In this document: piece after piece, positions 1-8,642 of the stretch
Position numbering within the stretch: the stretch's first letter is position 1
Layout of the letters: the number at the start of each line of letters is the position of its first letter
Translations under genes and position numbers: made by a program
From: Saprospiraceae bacterium
GTDB lineage: Bacteria > Bacteroidota > Bacteroidia > Chitinophagales > Saprospiraceae
NCBI GenBank assembly: GCA_013001595.1
Contig: JABDMH010000110.1
Coordinates: 1-54,277 of the forward strand
DNA: 54,277 bases
Direction: 5' to 3'
Notes under the pieces: model-generated
Told to the model about the DNA's origin: nothing
Databases searched by the model: none
The model's input: the letters and a program-made list of their open reading frames with translations, nothing else

Positions 1-70
1 GTATGAGGAGTTGGAAAGATATCGTATGCCGGGAAGGAGCTACACACTTGGTGTGCGGGCTTCATGGTGA
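1..70 (+). CDS. TonB-dependent outer membrane receptor, C-terminal end only
   Basis: The first 70 bases read in frame (codons from base 2) as a 22-residue tail ending in GRSYTLGVRASW followed by TGA at 68-70. A terminal beta-strand of the form GR.YTLG.R.S(F/W) ending in an aromatic residue is typical of TonB-dependent receptors of Bacteroidota, where the last strand is recognised by the BAM complex. The rest of the gene lies outside the window, so its substrate cannot be told. The sulfatase and esterase that follow make a polysaccharide-uptake receptor plausible, but that is inference. The call rests on a short tail only. Confidence 0.6.
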   Translation, partial: YEELERYRMPGRSYTLGVRASW

Positions 71-150
71 ACTGGGTGTGAGCGAGACTTAGGTGTGGGG
101 GTGTGTGTGACCTGGGTGTAGGTGTGAAAGAACTTTAGCAATCCAACCCT
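71..150. repeat. GT-rich low-complexity stretch after the receptor stop
   Basis: Immediately after the receptor stop the sequence is dominated by GGTGTG-type words, with CTGGGTGT occurring at about 72 and again at about 112 and GTGTGTGT between them. It is strand-asymmetric (G and T on the plus strand). No coding frame or hairpin terminator is evident. It may be simple slippage-derived sequence. Confidence 0.4.
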
Positions 151-201
151 TGACTTATCCCAGGTGGTATCTTACATTTCAATTATTCCACTAAGTATTC
201 G

Positions 202-747
202 ATGCGAATTTCAATGCTGATATTTCTGATGGCTCTTTTAGCAGGTTCTATCACCGCTCAAGAATTTGAGTACATCTATAATCAGCATAAGCGCAGCACC
301 ATGAATGATGCAGTGCGGTTGGGAGGCAAAATTGTGGTGGCAGCGAATATTGGGGGGTGCTCCAATGCAGGATATTTAGTTTTTGATACATTGGGTACAC
401 TGCTTAGGGAAGAAATCCTCCATGGCTATTTCAGCGTATCTCCTTCATTGACTTTGAGTGCCGATGGTACGCAAGTATTGCTGCTATCGTATGTGAATGA
501 ATCAGAAGAACTCTATGATACCACGCAGTTCTTTCTCTATGCAATCGATACTACAGGCAATTCGAAAATGATGTTTTTAGGAACTTCCATTTAATTTGGC
601 AGGGGGTCTCTCTTTGTCAATGATTTTGCTATTGTCTTTGACGATGCCGCTCAATCACTTTTTCTGTATCAGGAACTTGGACCTTTGGCAACCAAGGATT
701 TTTCTGATGATACCCGTATTTTAAGCGCTTGTTTTGTAAAGCAATAA
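202..747 (+). pseudogene. secreted protein (propeller-like) interrupted by an in-frame stop
   Basis: The frame opens with a clear signal peptide (MRISMLIFLMALLAGSITAQ) and runs 130 codons to TAA at 592-594. The same frame continues without a break to a second TAA at 745-747, and the extra 50 residues (GSLFVNDFAIVFDDAAQSLF...) look like normal secreted-protein sequence with the same alternating hydrophobic pattern. This indicates a nonsense mutation in a gene of about 180 codons. Even the restored protein is short and lacks a T9SS sorting domain, so the 3' part may also be lost. Segments such as SPSLTLSADGTQVLLLSY resemble beta-propeller blades. The family is not recognised. It lies between the receptor end and the sulfatase, on the same strand. 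Confidence 0.6.
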
Positions 748-797
748 TCCATTGCCATAATTGCTACTTTAGCCTTTCCATCATAAAATCAAACTTG

Positions 798-2333
798 ATG
801 AAACATTCATATTATGTATTCTGGGTGCTGACGCTATTGTTGTATTCCTGCCGGTCAACTGTAGAAAAAGAGCCAGAGACGGCACCTAACATCATATATA
901 TTTTGGCGGATGATTTGGGCTATGGAGAATTGGGTAGTTATGGCCAGGAATTGATCGAAACACCCCACCTGGATCAGTTGGCAGCTACTGGCATGCGGTT
1001 TACACAGCACTATTCTGGTGCACCGGTTTGTGCTCCCGCCAGATGTGTCCTCTTAACGGGAAAGCACGCTGGACATGCACACATTCGAGGTAATGATGAA
1101 TGGAAGGAAAGAGGAGATGTCTGGAATTTTAAAGCCATGTTCGAGGATCCCAATTTGGAAGGACAAAGACCCATTCCTGCTGAGGAGATTACTATTGCTG
1201 AGATCCTGAAGGAGCAGGGTTACAGGACTGGTTGTGTTGGAAAATGGGGGTTGGGTGCACCCAATACGGAAGGGGTGCCGAATAAACAGGGATTCGACTT
1301 TTTCTACGGCTATAATTGCCAGCGACAAGCCCACACGTTCTATCCCTTACATTTATGGAAAAATGAAGAGCGGGTTCTACTTGACAACCCGCTGGTGCCC
1401 CCTAGGACTGGTTTAGATGAGGGTGCTGATCCCAACGATTCGACCAGTTATGCCAGATACACCTTAACAGACTATTCTGCTGAATTGATGCAGGAGGAAG
1501 TCCTTGATTTTTTGGAGCGAAATCATGAGCGTCCATTCTTTTTATACTACGCTTCGCCCATACCTCATGTGCCGCTTCAGGCACCGCTGCGTTGGATTAA
1601 TTATTATCGGAAAAAACTAGGACCGGAAGAACCTTATGTTAAAGGCTCATACTTCCCAACCCAATACCCAAGGGCTACCTATGCCGCAATGATATCATAT
1701 CTCGATGAACAAGTTGGTGAACTTATTGAATCGTTGCGTGAACTAAAGGTCTACGAAAACACCCTTATTATTTTCTCTAGCGATAATGGACCCACATATA
1801 CGGGCGGTGCAGACACAAAATATTTTAATAGTGCACATCCCTTTAAAGAAGATGAGGGATGGGGGAAAGGAAGTACACATGAGGGAGGTGTTCGTGTACC
1901 GATGATAGCCAGCTGGCCAGGTAAGATTGCTGCGGGATCTTCTTCGGATCACATCTCTATTTTTTATGATGTTATGCCGACCCTTTGTGAAGTGATCAAT
2001 GCGAGGGTGCCGGATGATCGTGATGGCATCAGTTTTCTACCTGCCTTGTTGGGGAACCAGGATGAGCAAAAGCAGCACGAATATCTATACTGGGAATTTC
2101 CAGCTTATCATGGTCAACAAGCAGTGAGGATGGGAAAGTGGAAGGGCATGCGCCAAAATATATTTAATGGCAATATGGATATTGCCCTCTTTGATCTGGA
2201 TGAAGATCCGCAAGAGCTGCATGACGTAGCGGAAGATCACCAAGACATTGTTCAAGAAATTGAAAAGATAATAGAGGATGCACATGAACCTGCGGTGCTT
2301 GAGCGATTTAAGATTGCTCAATTGGGCGATTGA
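798..2333 (+). CDS. sulfatase (arylsulfatase family S1), lipoprotein
   Basis: A 511-residue sulfatase of the alkaline-phosphatase superfamily, which hydrolyses sulfate esters, here probably from a sulfated glycan. The ATG at 798 gives a lipoprotein signal (MKHSYYVFWVLTLLLYSC, lipid-modified Cys about residue 18), so I prefer it to an upstream TTG in frame. Metal-binding DDLGYGELG lies at residues 38-46. The maturation motif is C78-A-P-A-R82, in which the Cys would be converted to formylglycine; the usual Ser of CxPSR is Ala. GKWGLG and SSDNGPT supply further active-site residues. It is probably anchored at the cell surface or in the periplasm. A formylglycine-generating or anaerobic sulfatase-maturing enzyme must be encoded elsewhere. 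The sulfated substrate cannot be told from sequence. Confidence 0.93.
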   Translation: MKHSYYVFWVLTLLLYSCRSTVEKEPETAPNIIYILADDLGYGELGSYGQELIETPHLDQLAATGMRFTQHYSGAPVCAPARCVLLTGKHAGHAHIRGNDEWKERGDVWNFKAMFEDPNLEGQRPIPAEEITIAEILKEQGYRTGCVGKWGLGAPNTEGVPNKQGFDFFYGYNCQRQAHTFYPLHLWKNEERVLLDNPLVPPRTGLDEGADPNDSTSYARYTLTDYSAELMQEEVLDFLERNHERPFFLYYASPIPHVPLQAPLRWINYYRKKLGPEEPYVKGSYFPTQYPRATYAAMISYLDEQVGELIESLRELKVYENTLIIFSSDNGPTYTGGADTKYFNSAHPFKEDEGWGKGSTHEGGVRVPMIASWPGKIAAGSSSDHISIFYDVMPTLCEVINARVPDDRDGISFLPALLGNQDEQKQHEYLYWEFPAYHGQQAVRMGKWKGMRQNIFNGNMDIALFDLDEDPQELHDVAEDHQDIVQEIEKIIEDAHEPAVLERFKIAQLGD

Positions 2334-2355
2334 TCCAACCGATACTCTCCATCAT

Positions 2356-4443
2356 TTATTTCTGAATTTTCCTTACAGAAAGTTTCACTCGACGATAATC
2401 GTATTTTTCTTGATAAATAGTTGCATTAGAAGTGGGATCGTCTTTGTCATTGAATAATGATTCCGTCTTTAGCCACATGTGCATGGGCTCATCCTCAGGC
2501 CAGTCCTTTGAAATTGATATCACAGAGGCTACGCTGGTCATTCCTGCCTGATTCGTCCGCTCAAGATAATGCAGCCTTTCGACCGTAGCATAAGGTAGAT
2601 CATAATGGTTTAGTAAGGTTGTACGATGGAAGGTGTTTTGATCATTTGGCCCCATGCCCTGAGCTAAGCGTACATAGAGCAGCACTTCTTCTCCGGGGTT
2701 TATGATTCCGTTTCCATTTCCTTTGCCCCCACTTAAGCTCTTAAGCACCACTTTATTTGGCCCTTGCTGGTAAATCGGCACACTATCCACCCTTCGACCA
2801 TCCAAAATTAATAAATCACTCATGGTGATGGTCGGGGAGGTGGGTGTGGGATGAAAGAGTATTTTTTGGGTGTCGATCGGCTCTCCCTGTATGGTCGTGA
2901 TCAAGTCAATACTACTGATGTAGGTCGTGTCTCGGTGGGTGCGGAGATGGAAATTAAATGCCCCTTTAAAAGCACGTGCTTGATGTGGTCTAAGTTTCTT
3001 GAGTTGAATGCTTGGCTCAGCAATCTGTAAATCTGGGTCAATCGTCGTAGCGGTGATTTCAATGTCGTGTGCGATGGCGTTTCCTATATTGACCACGTGA
3101 AAATCGAGGTGCATAGATTCCCCTTCTTCAAAATAGTGATAGGTCTGGTTGTGATCTATAGCGATCTTAAGTAGTGGTCTCTTATGATCTCTGCGGTTGA
3201 TACCAATTAAGTGACCTCCACCGGGGATGCTAAATTTCAACTCACCTTCATGCGTGGACTCAATATTTTGGCGTGAAAAGGTGCCACTGGAGAGGTTATA
3301 CAAGATGAGGTTATGGATACTAGCGGCCTCGTATCTAGGTCCTGTTTTGACAGTAGTTTGCTCGTCTGGCACGATGGGACCATCCGGAATGAAGTATCGA
3401 CAATAGATTTTCATTTGGTCTTCTTGCATGTCTTCCAAGATGGTAAGCGCGGGATCGTGCCGTTCTACAGCAAACGAATAGTCCCACACCTGGAAGCGAT
3501 CAAAACCAGGACAAATGTGATTCCAACTACTGGTTATGTCAGATGGTTTGGCAAAAAGATGCATGTGAAAATCTAGTTGCTGGCTAATATCTGCCGCCCA
3601 ATGATTTGGGTAGGAAGCCAGATGAAAATCAAATGCTTTGCCGTAGACTGTTTGATAAATTCTCTTGAGCTTCCAATCATTGACCTTTAGCCAATCGCCG
3701 TCAGTCATGGTCAGGCGACTCGGAATACCACTCAACGCCCGATACATTTCCAGGTTTGGCCAAACTACTTGCCTCCCTTTGGGGCCGTATAGCGGAAAAT
3801 TATCTGCAGGGTCAAAACTGCTGACTGAGCCAATCAGATCTTTATTTTGTCCAGCGATGTACTGTGCAGTTAGGCCACCCATGCTAAGGCCGGTGATGGC
3901 GCGATGGTTGCGGTCAGGAATGGTTCGATAGGTTTTATCAATGTGATCCACAAGTTCCCGAAAGTGGATCCGGTAGTCCCAGCCCCAATGGTGGTCTTTG
4001 GTATCATGGGCGCGTGTGTAGTCATAGGGAGGACAACTTCCATATGGTATGCCTTCGCGTTTTCTTTTTCCTGGATGTAGGTTTGGTTCGTATCCATCCC
4101 AAGTGACGATGATAGCATCGTTTGACTGCACGTATCTACTCCATTCCATAACAAAGGGAGGCTCTCTTCTGCCATTCTCGGGATAATGGACATCATCTTC
4201 TAAGGCATACGCATCCCATTTATATCTCCCGCCATAACCGTGGAAATAATATACCACAGGATATTGCAGATGTTTAGTGTCACGATAATTTTTTGGCAGA
4301 TAAATACGATACCAGCGTTCAGTCTCAAAGGCATCTGAATAAAAAGATGCATCCAGGTAGTTTTGAGAGATTCCCGAAGCACTCATTAGTAGAATACAGC
4401 ATAAAATAACAAACCTACTTATTAGATTAATATTGGGCAACAT
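2356..4443 (-). CDS. secreted alpha/beta-hydrolase (esterase) with a C-terminal beta-rich region
   Basis: A 695-residue exported protein with an N-terminal signal peptide (residues 1-26). Residues 30-310 form an esterase-D/feruloyl-esterase-like alpha/beta-hydrolase: an oxyanion region YYFHGYGG near 65-72 and the nucleophile elbow G-L-S187-M-G-G. The second half (about 330-695) is beta-rich and resembles CARDB-type adhesion domains (HVVNIGNAIAHDIEI, GKGNGNGIINPGEEVLLYVR), usually spacers in secreted enzymes. It probably removes acyl or ester groups from polysaccharides or acts on another ester. It is convergent with the sulfatase, whose stop lies 22 bp away. Exact substrate unknown. Confidence 0.82.
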   Translation of the reverse strand: MLPNINLISRFVILCCILLMSASGISQNYLDASFYSDAFETERWYRIYLPKNYRDTKHLQYPVVYYFHGYGGRYKWDAYALEDDVHYPENGRREPPFVMEWSRYVQSNDAIIVTWDGYEPNLHPGKRKREGIPYGSCPPYDYTRAHDTKDHHWGWDYRIHFRELVDHIDKTYRTIPDRNHRAITGLSMGGLTAQYIAGQNKDLIGSVSSFDPADNFPLYGPKGRQVVWPNLEMYRALSGIPSRLTMTDGDWLKVNDWKLKRIYQTVYGKAFDFHLASYPNHWAADISQQLDFHMHLFAKPSDITSSWNHICPGFDRFQVWDYSFAVERHDPALTILEDMQEDQMKIYCRYFIPDGPIVPDEQTTVKTGPRYEAASIHNLILYNLSSGTFSRQNIESTHEGELKFSIPGGGHLIGINRRDHKRPLLKIAIDHNQTYHYFEEGESMHLDFHVVNIGNAIAHDIEITATTIDPDLQIAEPSIQLKKLRPHQARAFKGAFNFHLRTHRDTTYISSIDLITTIQGEPIDTQKILFHPTPTSPTITMSDLLILDGRRVDSVPIYQQGPNKVVLKSLSGGKGNGNGIINPGEEVLLYVRLAQGMGPNDQNTFHRTTLLNHYDLPYATVERLHYLERTNQAGMTSVASVISISKDWPEDEPMHMWLKTESLFNDKDDPTSNATIYQEKYDYRRVKLSVRKIQK

Positions 4444-4532
4444 AATGACAGTTTTGGATACTATTTAACCACCCAGGAATAACTTCGCTAATTACATTTT
4501 TTCTTGTCAATTTAAACTGCCTTGCCAGTAAT

Positions 4533-4727
4533 TCACATGGCCCTAATATGCTCATTATTTATGCCAGGATTAAATATAAAAGACACCTGTGGACTACGAC
4601 TATTTAATGCCAATTGGTCGGCAAGGGCTTGTTTTTTCGATCTGCCAGCCAGCGCGGGATTTGCTCCAAGAGAAAGGCCGGCAAGTGCTGAATGATGTAA
4701 GGAATCCCTGCGATCTAATTTATTCAT
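4533..4727 (-). pseudogene. remnant of a twin-arginine-leader protein
   Basis: A 64-codon frame begins 9 bp after the stop of the DUF4185-like gene. Its first 28 residues look like the leader of Bacteroidota Tat-exported oxidoreductases and hydrolases (RRDSLHHSALAGLSLGA.PALAG). After residue 30 no recognisable domain follows and the frame stops. It is best read as the 5' stub of a deleted gene. Alternatively it could be a very short Tat-exported protein. Its position in line with the leftward cluster suggests the lost gene was part of that operon. Confidence 0.5.
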
Positions 4728-4736
4728 AGATCAACA

Positions 4737-5975
4737 TTAATCTGTTTTAATTTTAATTTTCATCTGATTCCATAAATAATTGGTAGAATGAGATTTTCCT
4801 TGTTCATTCCGCATGGCATCAGACCATATCAAATTCATGGTTTTTCCATCTCCGCTAATCCATTTGGGAGATAATTTGGGTTGGTAGGTGAGGTTGGTAT
4901 CTGCATCTACCGTCCAGTAGTCGGTGTAGAAGAATTCTTTCCAAGGACCGCATGGGTTTTCAGCGTACCAAAATCCCAGACTTCCTGTTTTTGTGTGCAT
5001 CCATTTATCGTAGTAGTCTTCCGCAGAATTAGTCATGTTCTTTCCGCCGTAGGTGCCACCATTGACCATGATGTAGCATCCTAGGCCGGGATTCCAAACT
5101 ACAGAAGGTAGCCATGAGTACCAGCCGAAGTATTCATTGTGTTTATTCTTTGCAGGGAATATATGTGCTGGTTGTCTGAGTGAAAGATCACTGCTCCAGG
5201 TAGGTTTTTTTTGGTCCCAACCACTAAAATATTGCCAGGTGGATCGGTCGTCCAATGTGTTGGAATGTACCCTCGCAAGTAATAATTCATTGCTTTGTGC
5301 CCCTTCTGGCGAATAAATATAGACGAATTCATCCTTGGCAGCTCCATTGGCTTTTCCATTCTGCACAAAGGCAATGGAGGCGAAGGGATAGGCCATTTGG
5401 CCATCATGCTCTTTTCCTGACTCCTTGTAGAAAAACAATTCTTGAGGATTTACTTGTTCGCGACTCAAGCTGTCATTAGCTGCCAGATATTTAAGTGGTC
5501 CAGTTCGGTTTACCCGATACCACCGTTCACCATTGTCGCTAGATTTCAGAAGTTTGAAGCCTTGAAATGGCCCAGACCAAGCATCATCTTGAGTACGAGA
5601 TACTGCGGAATATAGGTGATCTCCAATTGCACAGACACCGTATCCAAACCACCCTTCACCTGAATATATGAACTTGGGATATTGAGGAATTCGCTTCCGC
5701 TCAAAATCATCTGCCGAACCAATGATGCGATATAAGTTGTTGTGAAATCCAGCAGGATCATTGAGCCAATTGCCATCGTCCATTGAGGTTATTTGGCTAT
5801 CGTCTTTCGCCCAAGTGATACACCAATTGTCTCCTCGATTTCCAAGTCGCTTTAGTGTTTCCGTATGTAAGTCTATCCCTCGTGGGGTATCCTTTGTAGA
5901 TTGACACACCAGAAGCAATGGCATAGCAAAACATAATACTGGAATTAGAAGGTGATTTCGGATCATTCTAATCAT
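4737..5975 (-). CDS. DUF4185-like secreted lipoprotein
   Basis: A 412-residue protein with a lipoprotein-like leader (MIRMIRNHLLIPVLCFAMPLLLVC, Cys about residue 24). The mature part begins near DNWCITWAKDDSQ and contains several Trp/Gly-rich segments (GEGWFGYGVCAIGDHLY, KSSDNGERWY, YFGWYSWLPSVVWNPGLGCY) of the kind found in DUF4185 and related five-bladed glycosidase-like propellers. Function is not established. A carbohydrate-binding or glycoside-hydrolase role is inferred from the fold and from its place beside a sugar symporter, CBM9-like protein and sulfatase. It is in the leftward cluster but about 210 bp downstream of the symporter's small companion gene. Confidence 0.7.
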   Translation of the reverse strand: MIRMIRNHLLIPVLCFAMPLLLVCQSTKDTPRGIDLHTETLKRLGNRGDNWCITWAKDDSQITSMDDGNWLNDPAGFHNNLYRIIGSADDFERKRIPQYPKFIYSGEGWFGYGVCAIGDHLYSAVSRTQDDAWSGPFQGFKLLKSSDNGERWYRVNRTGPLKYLAANDSLSREQVNPQELFFYKESGKEHDGQMAYPFASIAFVQNGKANGAAKDEFVYIYSPEGAQSNELLLARVHSNTLDDRSTWQYFSGWDQKKPTWSSDLSLRQPAHIFPAKNKHNEYFGWYSWLPSVVWNPGLGCYIMVNGGTYGGKNMTNSAEDYYDKWMHTKTGSLGFWYAENPCGPWKEFFYTDYWTVDADTNLTYQPKLSPKWISGDGKTMNLIWSDAMRNEQGKSHSTNYLWNQMKIKIKTD

Positions 5976-6183
5976 TGTATGATTTGATGTTCTATTAAGT
6001 GTGTTGACTCAAATATCGACAAATCAATTACCTATTAAAGTTCGTCGACAGTGAGTTAATCTTAAATACTGCACAAATGAAACTCAGTTTTTCATAAGCA
6101 AGGGGTCTGTAAATAGCAGGTTCCCAATTTAAAAGAACCAGTATAAAAAGGGAAGTTATTTTTTACTTATCCCTAAACATAAA

Positions 6184-6315
6184 TTATTCTGGGGCTTGAC
6201 GGAGTAAATGTAGCATGTCTTTGATGTTGGTAAATCCTTTGATGGCAACGATCGTAGTTACAAAGAAGTACCATACCAATATGGTCATAAATACAATAAA
6301 CCAAAATAATTTCAT
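6184..6315 (-). CDS. 43-residue membrane peptide behind the symporter (possible symporter accessory protein)
   Basis: Reading leftward from ATG at 6315-6313 gives a 43-residue protein with one strong transmembrane helix (residues about 4-25: FWFIVFMTILVWYFFVTTIV) and a short amphipathic, partly basic tail (IKDMLHLLRQ). It starts only 4 bp after the stop of the Na+/solute symporter, so the two are almost certainly co-transcribed and co-translated. Tiny one-helix proteins are known next to SSS-family symporters in several bacteria, where they are regarded as accessory subunits; assigning this one to that role is inference from position and topology. Confidence 0.65.
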   Translation of the reverse strand: MKLFWFIVFMTILVWYFFVTTIVAIKGFTNIKDMLHLLRQAPE

Positions 6316-6319
6316 TGGA

Positions 6320-7795
6320 TTAAGTTTTAATTCTAGCAGGTTTTGAGAGCGACCCTCCTACCATGGCCAAAGCAGTAACAAGGAATGCGAGTACGGACGG
6401 TTTATAAGGTCCTAGTTCTTGAGCTATTTGAGATGTAGCAGGAAGCTGCTGCATAATTAGAAAACCGATGGGTATGATGGCACCGGTCACAATAGCAGCG
6501 ATGGCACCCCAATTGTTAGCTCTATCCCAATAGCATGCTGCTATGAGGATGGTGGCCATACTGGCCAGATAGATCGTTCCTGTGACCTGCAGGTATACCC
6601 ACAAGTCACCTTTCAAAGGATACCATAGGCCATACACCAGCAGGAATGCACCGATCAGAGCTACCAGAATCCGGTTGGTCACCAGCCCTTTCTTTTCTGA
6701 CCATCGATTTTTATGAATTGGCTCGAGTAAATCATTGTATATGACAGAACTCCAGGCAAGCATATAGGATGAATTTGTGCTCATATCTGCTGCCAGCATA
6801 CCTGCTATGAGCAGACCCAGCAATAGGGAAGGAATGGCTACGGCAAGGAATGTTGGCAGGGCCATGATGGCATTTGATGGTGCTCCACCAAATGAAGAGA
6901 AATAGTGTAGGGCAGCAATGCCAAGGAAGGCGGGCACAGCAAATCTAACCAAGAAAAATGGAGAAGTGGCTTTGTAAATCTTCTTTCCTGTCTCAGCATC
7001 CTTGGCAGACAGTACACGGACTATCATTGTTTGCCAGGTCAGAATGCTGGCAAACCCGGTGAGTAGGTCTAGGGCGATTCGATCAATTCCATAGGTGTCG
7101 TCATGGAAAGGATTAAAGGCTCTCGCTCCATACTTTTCTGAAAGTGTCGATACCAACGGGTCCCATCCGAACTGCCAGAGGATGAGAATAGTGGCACTTA
7201 GCAGACCTATACTCAGCACAATAAATTGCAAATAGTCCGTCACCAATACGGAAAGCATCCCGCCCAGGATGGTGTAGATGGCTACAATCAGTAGAATGAT
7301 CGTCATCATAATTTCGAGGTAGCCGGGTGGAAGTCCAAATACGGTGGTTAAGAAATCACCCCCCATGCGTAAAAACACACCCATATTCAAAAGGCCTCCA
7401 AGGACAATCACCAGACCACTTGCCCAGCGAACACGTTTTCCGAATCGTTTTTCAAAATACTCAGGGATGGTGATCACTCCTCGTTCGCGCAGTGGTTCAA
7501 TACAAAACCCCGTCCAGCCCACTACCAGCATAGCAAAGAATAAGCAAATACCGGGGCTGGTGCCTGCAAATCCATATTTATAGCCCAATTCAGCATTGGC
7601 CATGCAAGTGACGATCCCAAATTCTGTTGCTGCCAGAGAAGCAATGCCCAAGTAGACGTCTACTTTTCTACCTGCTACTAGGTAGTCGGCGACTCCCTTC
7701 ACATATTTCCTGACCATCAACCCTGCGGTAATGGTGATGATTAGGTAAATGAGTATTATTGCACCGTCTAAAAACCAATTGAAGTTTGTTGCCAT
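6320..7795 (-). CDS. sodium/solute symporter (SSS family)
   Basis: A 491-residue polytopic inner-membrane protein of the SSS/SLC5 family, which couples Na+ entry to uptake of sugars, organic acids or related solutes. The N-terminal helix begins FLDGAIILIYLIITITAGL. The family signature region is present (VADYLVAGRKVDVYLGIASLAATEFG), as are the later LLGLLIAGMLAADMSTNSSYML helix with conserved Ser/Asn residues and about 13 hydrophobic segments. Length is normal. It is followed directly by the one-helix peptide and preceded by the CBM9-like gene. The neighbours point to a sugar or sugar acid as substrate, which is inference. Confidence 0.92.
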   Translation of the reverse strand: MATNFNWFLDGAIILIYLIITITAGLMVRKYVKGVADYLVAGRKVDVYLGIASLAATEFGIVTCMANAELGYKYGFAGTSPGICLFFAMLVVGWTGFCIEPLRERGVITIPEYFEKRFGKRVRWASGLVIVLGGLLNMGVFLRMGGDFLTTVFGLPPGYLEIMMTIILLIVAIYTILGGMLSVLVTDYLQFIVLSIGLLSATILILWQFGWDPLVSTLSEKYGARAFNPFHDDTYGIDRIALDLLTGFASILTWQTMIVRVLSAKDAETGKKIYKATSPFFLVRFAVPAFLGIAALHYFSSFGGAPSNAIMALPTFLAVAIPSLLLGLLIAGMLAADMSTNSSYMLAWSSVIYNDLLEPIHKNRWSEKKGLVTNRILVALIGAFLLVYGLWYPLKGDLWVYLQVTGTIYLASMATILIAACYWDRANNWGAIAAIVTGAIIPIGFLIMQQLPATSQIAQELGPYKPSVLAFLVTALAMVGGSLSKPARIKT

Positions 7796-7854
7796 AGTGA
7801 GTCCTATTGAGCATCAAGATAGGAACTCAATTTCAGATGACCTAAGTAGTTGCA

Positions 7855-8589
7855 CTACCTTGTTTCTCTAAGCAGCTTAAAGGTGCCAAAGGTGGAAGGA
7901 ACGTGAAAATCAGGTTTTTCAATCTTTGGGTCAATCCAGGTTATCCACCTCACCGCTGTCTTTTGATTATTTCCTTGATAGTAGTCTCCACGATAAAGAC
8001 CCGCCATCATAGTATCATCTTCATCGAGAATGCCCATTAGACGAAGGGAGGCAAGTTTGATCTCTCCTTCCACGGTATAGCCATTTTCCTGCATACTCGT
8101 TCGAATGGTCAGGTCCGTATTTGGCCACTCCCAATAGAGATCAAACTTCCGGTATGTCCGAGCCTCATAATCCAGGATACGACCGCTGGGATCCATTTCC
8201 AGGCAATAGTAAGGATCCAGACCGCCCTTGACCATGAAAAATATTTCGACACGGTCAGAATTCATAACACTGCGTTCATTGTCTATGGGACCTGGAGCCA
8301 CGATATCATGATCAATAACATTGTATAGGAAATAAAGCGATTCATCATTCCAAAGGGCTCGAAAAGAGGTGGGAGTTGTTATGTAATTACTCCATGGTAA
8401 CTTAAAATCTGTGAGGAGTGCAGCCTTTTCCCAAAGGGCCGCATCACCTTTGCCATTGACTTCGATGGAATCAGTAATCCTGTACACCTGGTAAAGTTTA
8501 GTCGTATCTTGCGCAAGCGCATACTGGATAACTGTAAACTGTACGAAAAAGGGGAGCAAGGCAAAGCGAATGATCTTAATTAGACCCAT
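7855..8589 (-). CDS. secreted carbohydrate-binding family 9-like protein
   Basis: A 244-residue exported protein with signal peptide (about residues 1-26, ending YALAQD). The mature protein matches the CBM9-like (DOMON-related) pattern of Bacteroidota: an opening strand DSIEVNGKGDAALWEKA, then RALWNDESLYFLYNVID, then SDRVEIFFMVKGG and a closing set of strands. CBM9 domains bind sugar chain ends, and stand-alone copies are common beside sugar-catabolic genes. A role in capturing or sensing a carbohydrate is inferred. It lies between the symporter (59 bp away) and the RidA-fusion gene. Confidence 0.82.
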   Translation of the reverse strand: MGLIKIIRFALLPFFVQFTVIQYALAQDTTKLYQVYRITDSIEVNGKGDAALWEKAALLTDFKLPWSNYITTPTSFRALWNDESLYFLYNVIDHDIVAPGPIDNERSVMNSDRVEIFFMVKGGLDPYYCLEMDPSGRILDYEARTYRKFDLYWEWPNTDLTIRTSMQENGYTVEGEIKLASLRLMGILDEDDTMMAGLYRGDYYQGNNQKTAVRWITWIDPKIEKPDFHVPSTFGTFKLLRETR

Positions 8590-8642
8590 GGTTAACGTAT
8601 AAGTAAGTTTGACAAATTACTACTGTTCACGGTAAGAAGCAC

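Noticed and set aside
729-797. Longer sulfatase start at TTG 729
   Set aside because: ATG 798 begins a clean lipoprotein signal, whereas the upstream extension overlaps the preceding pseudogene and lacks signal features.
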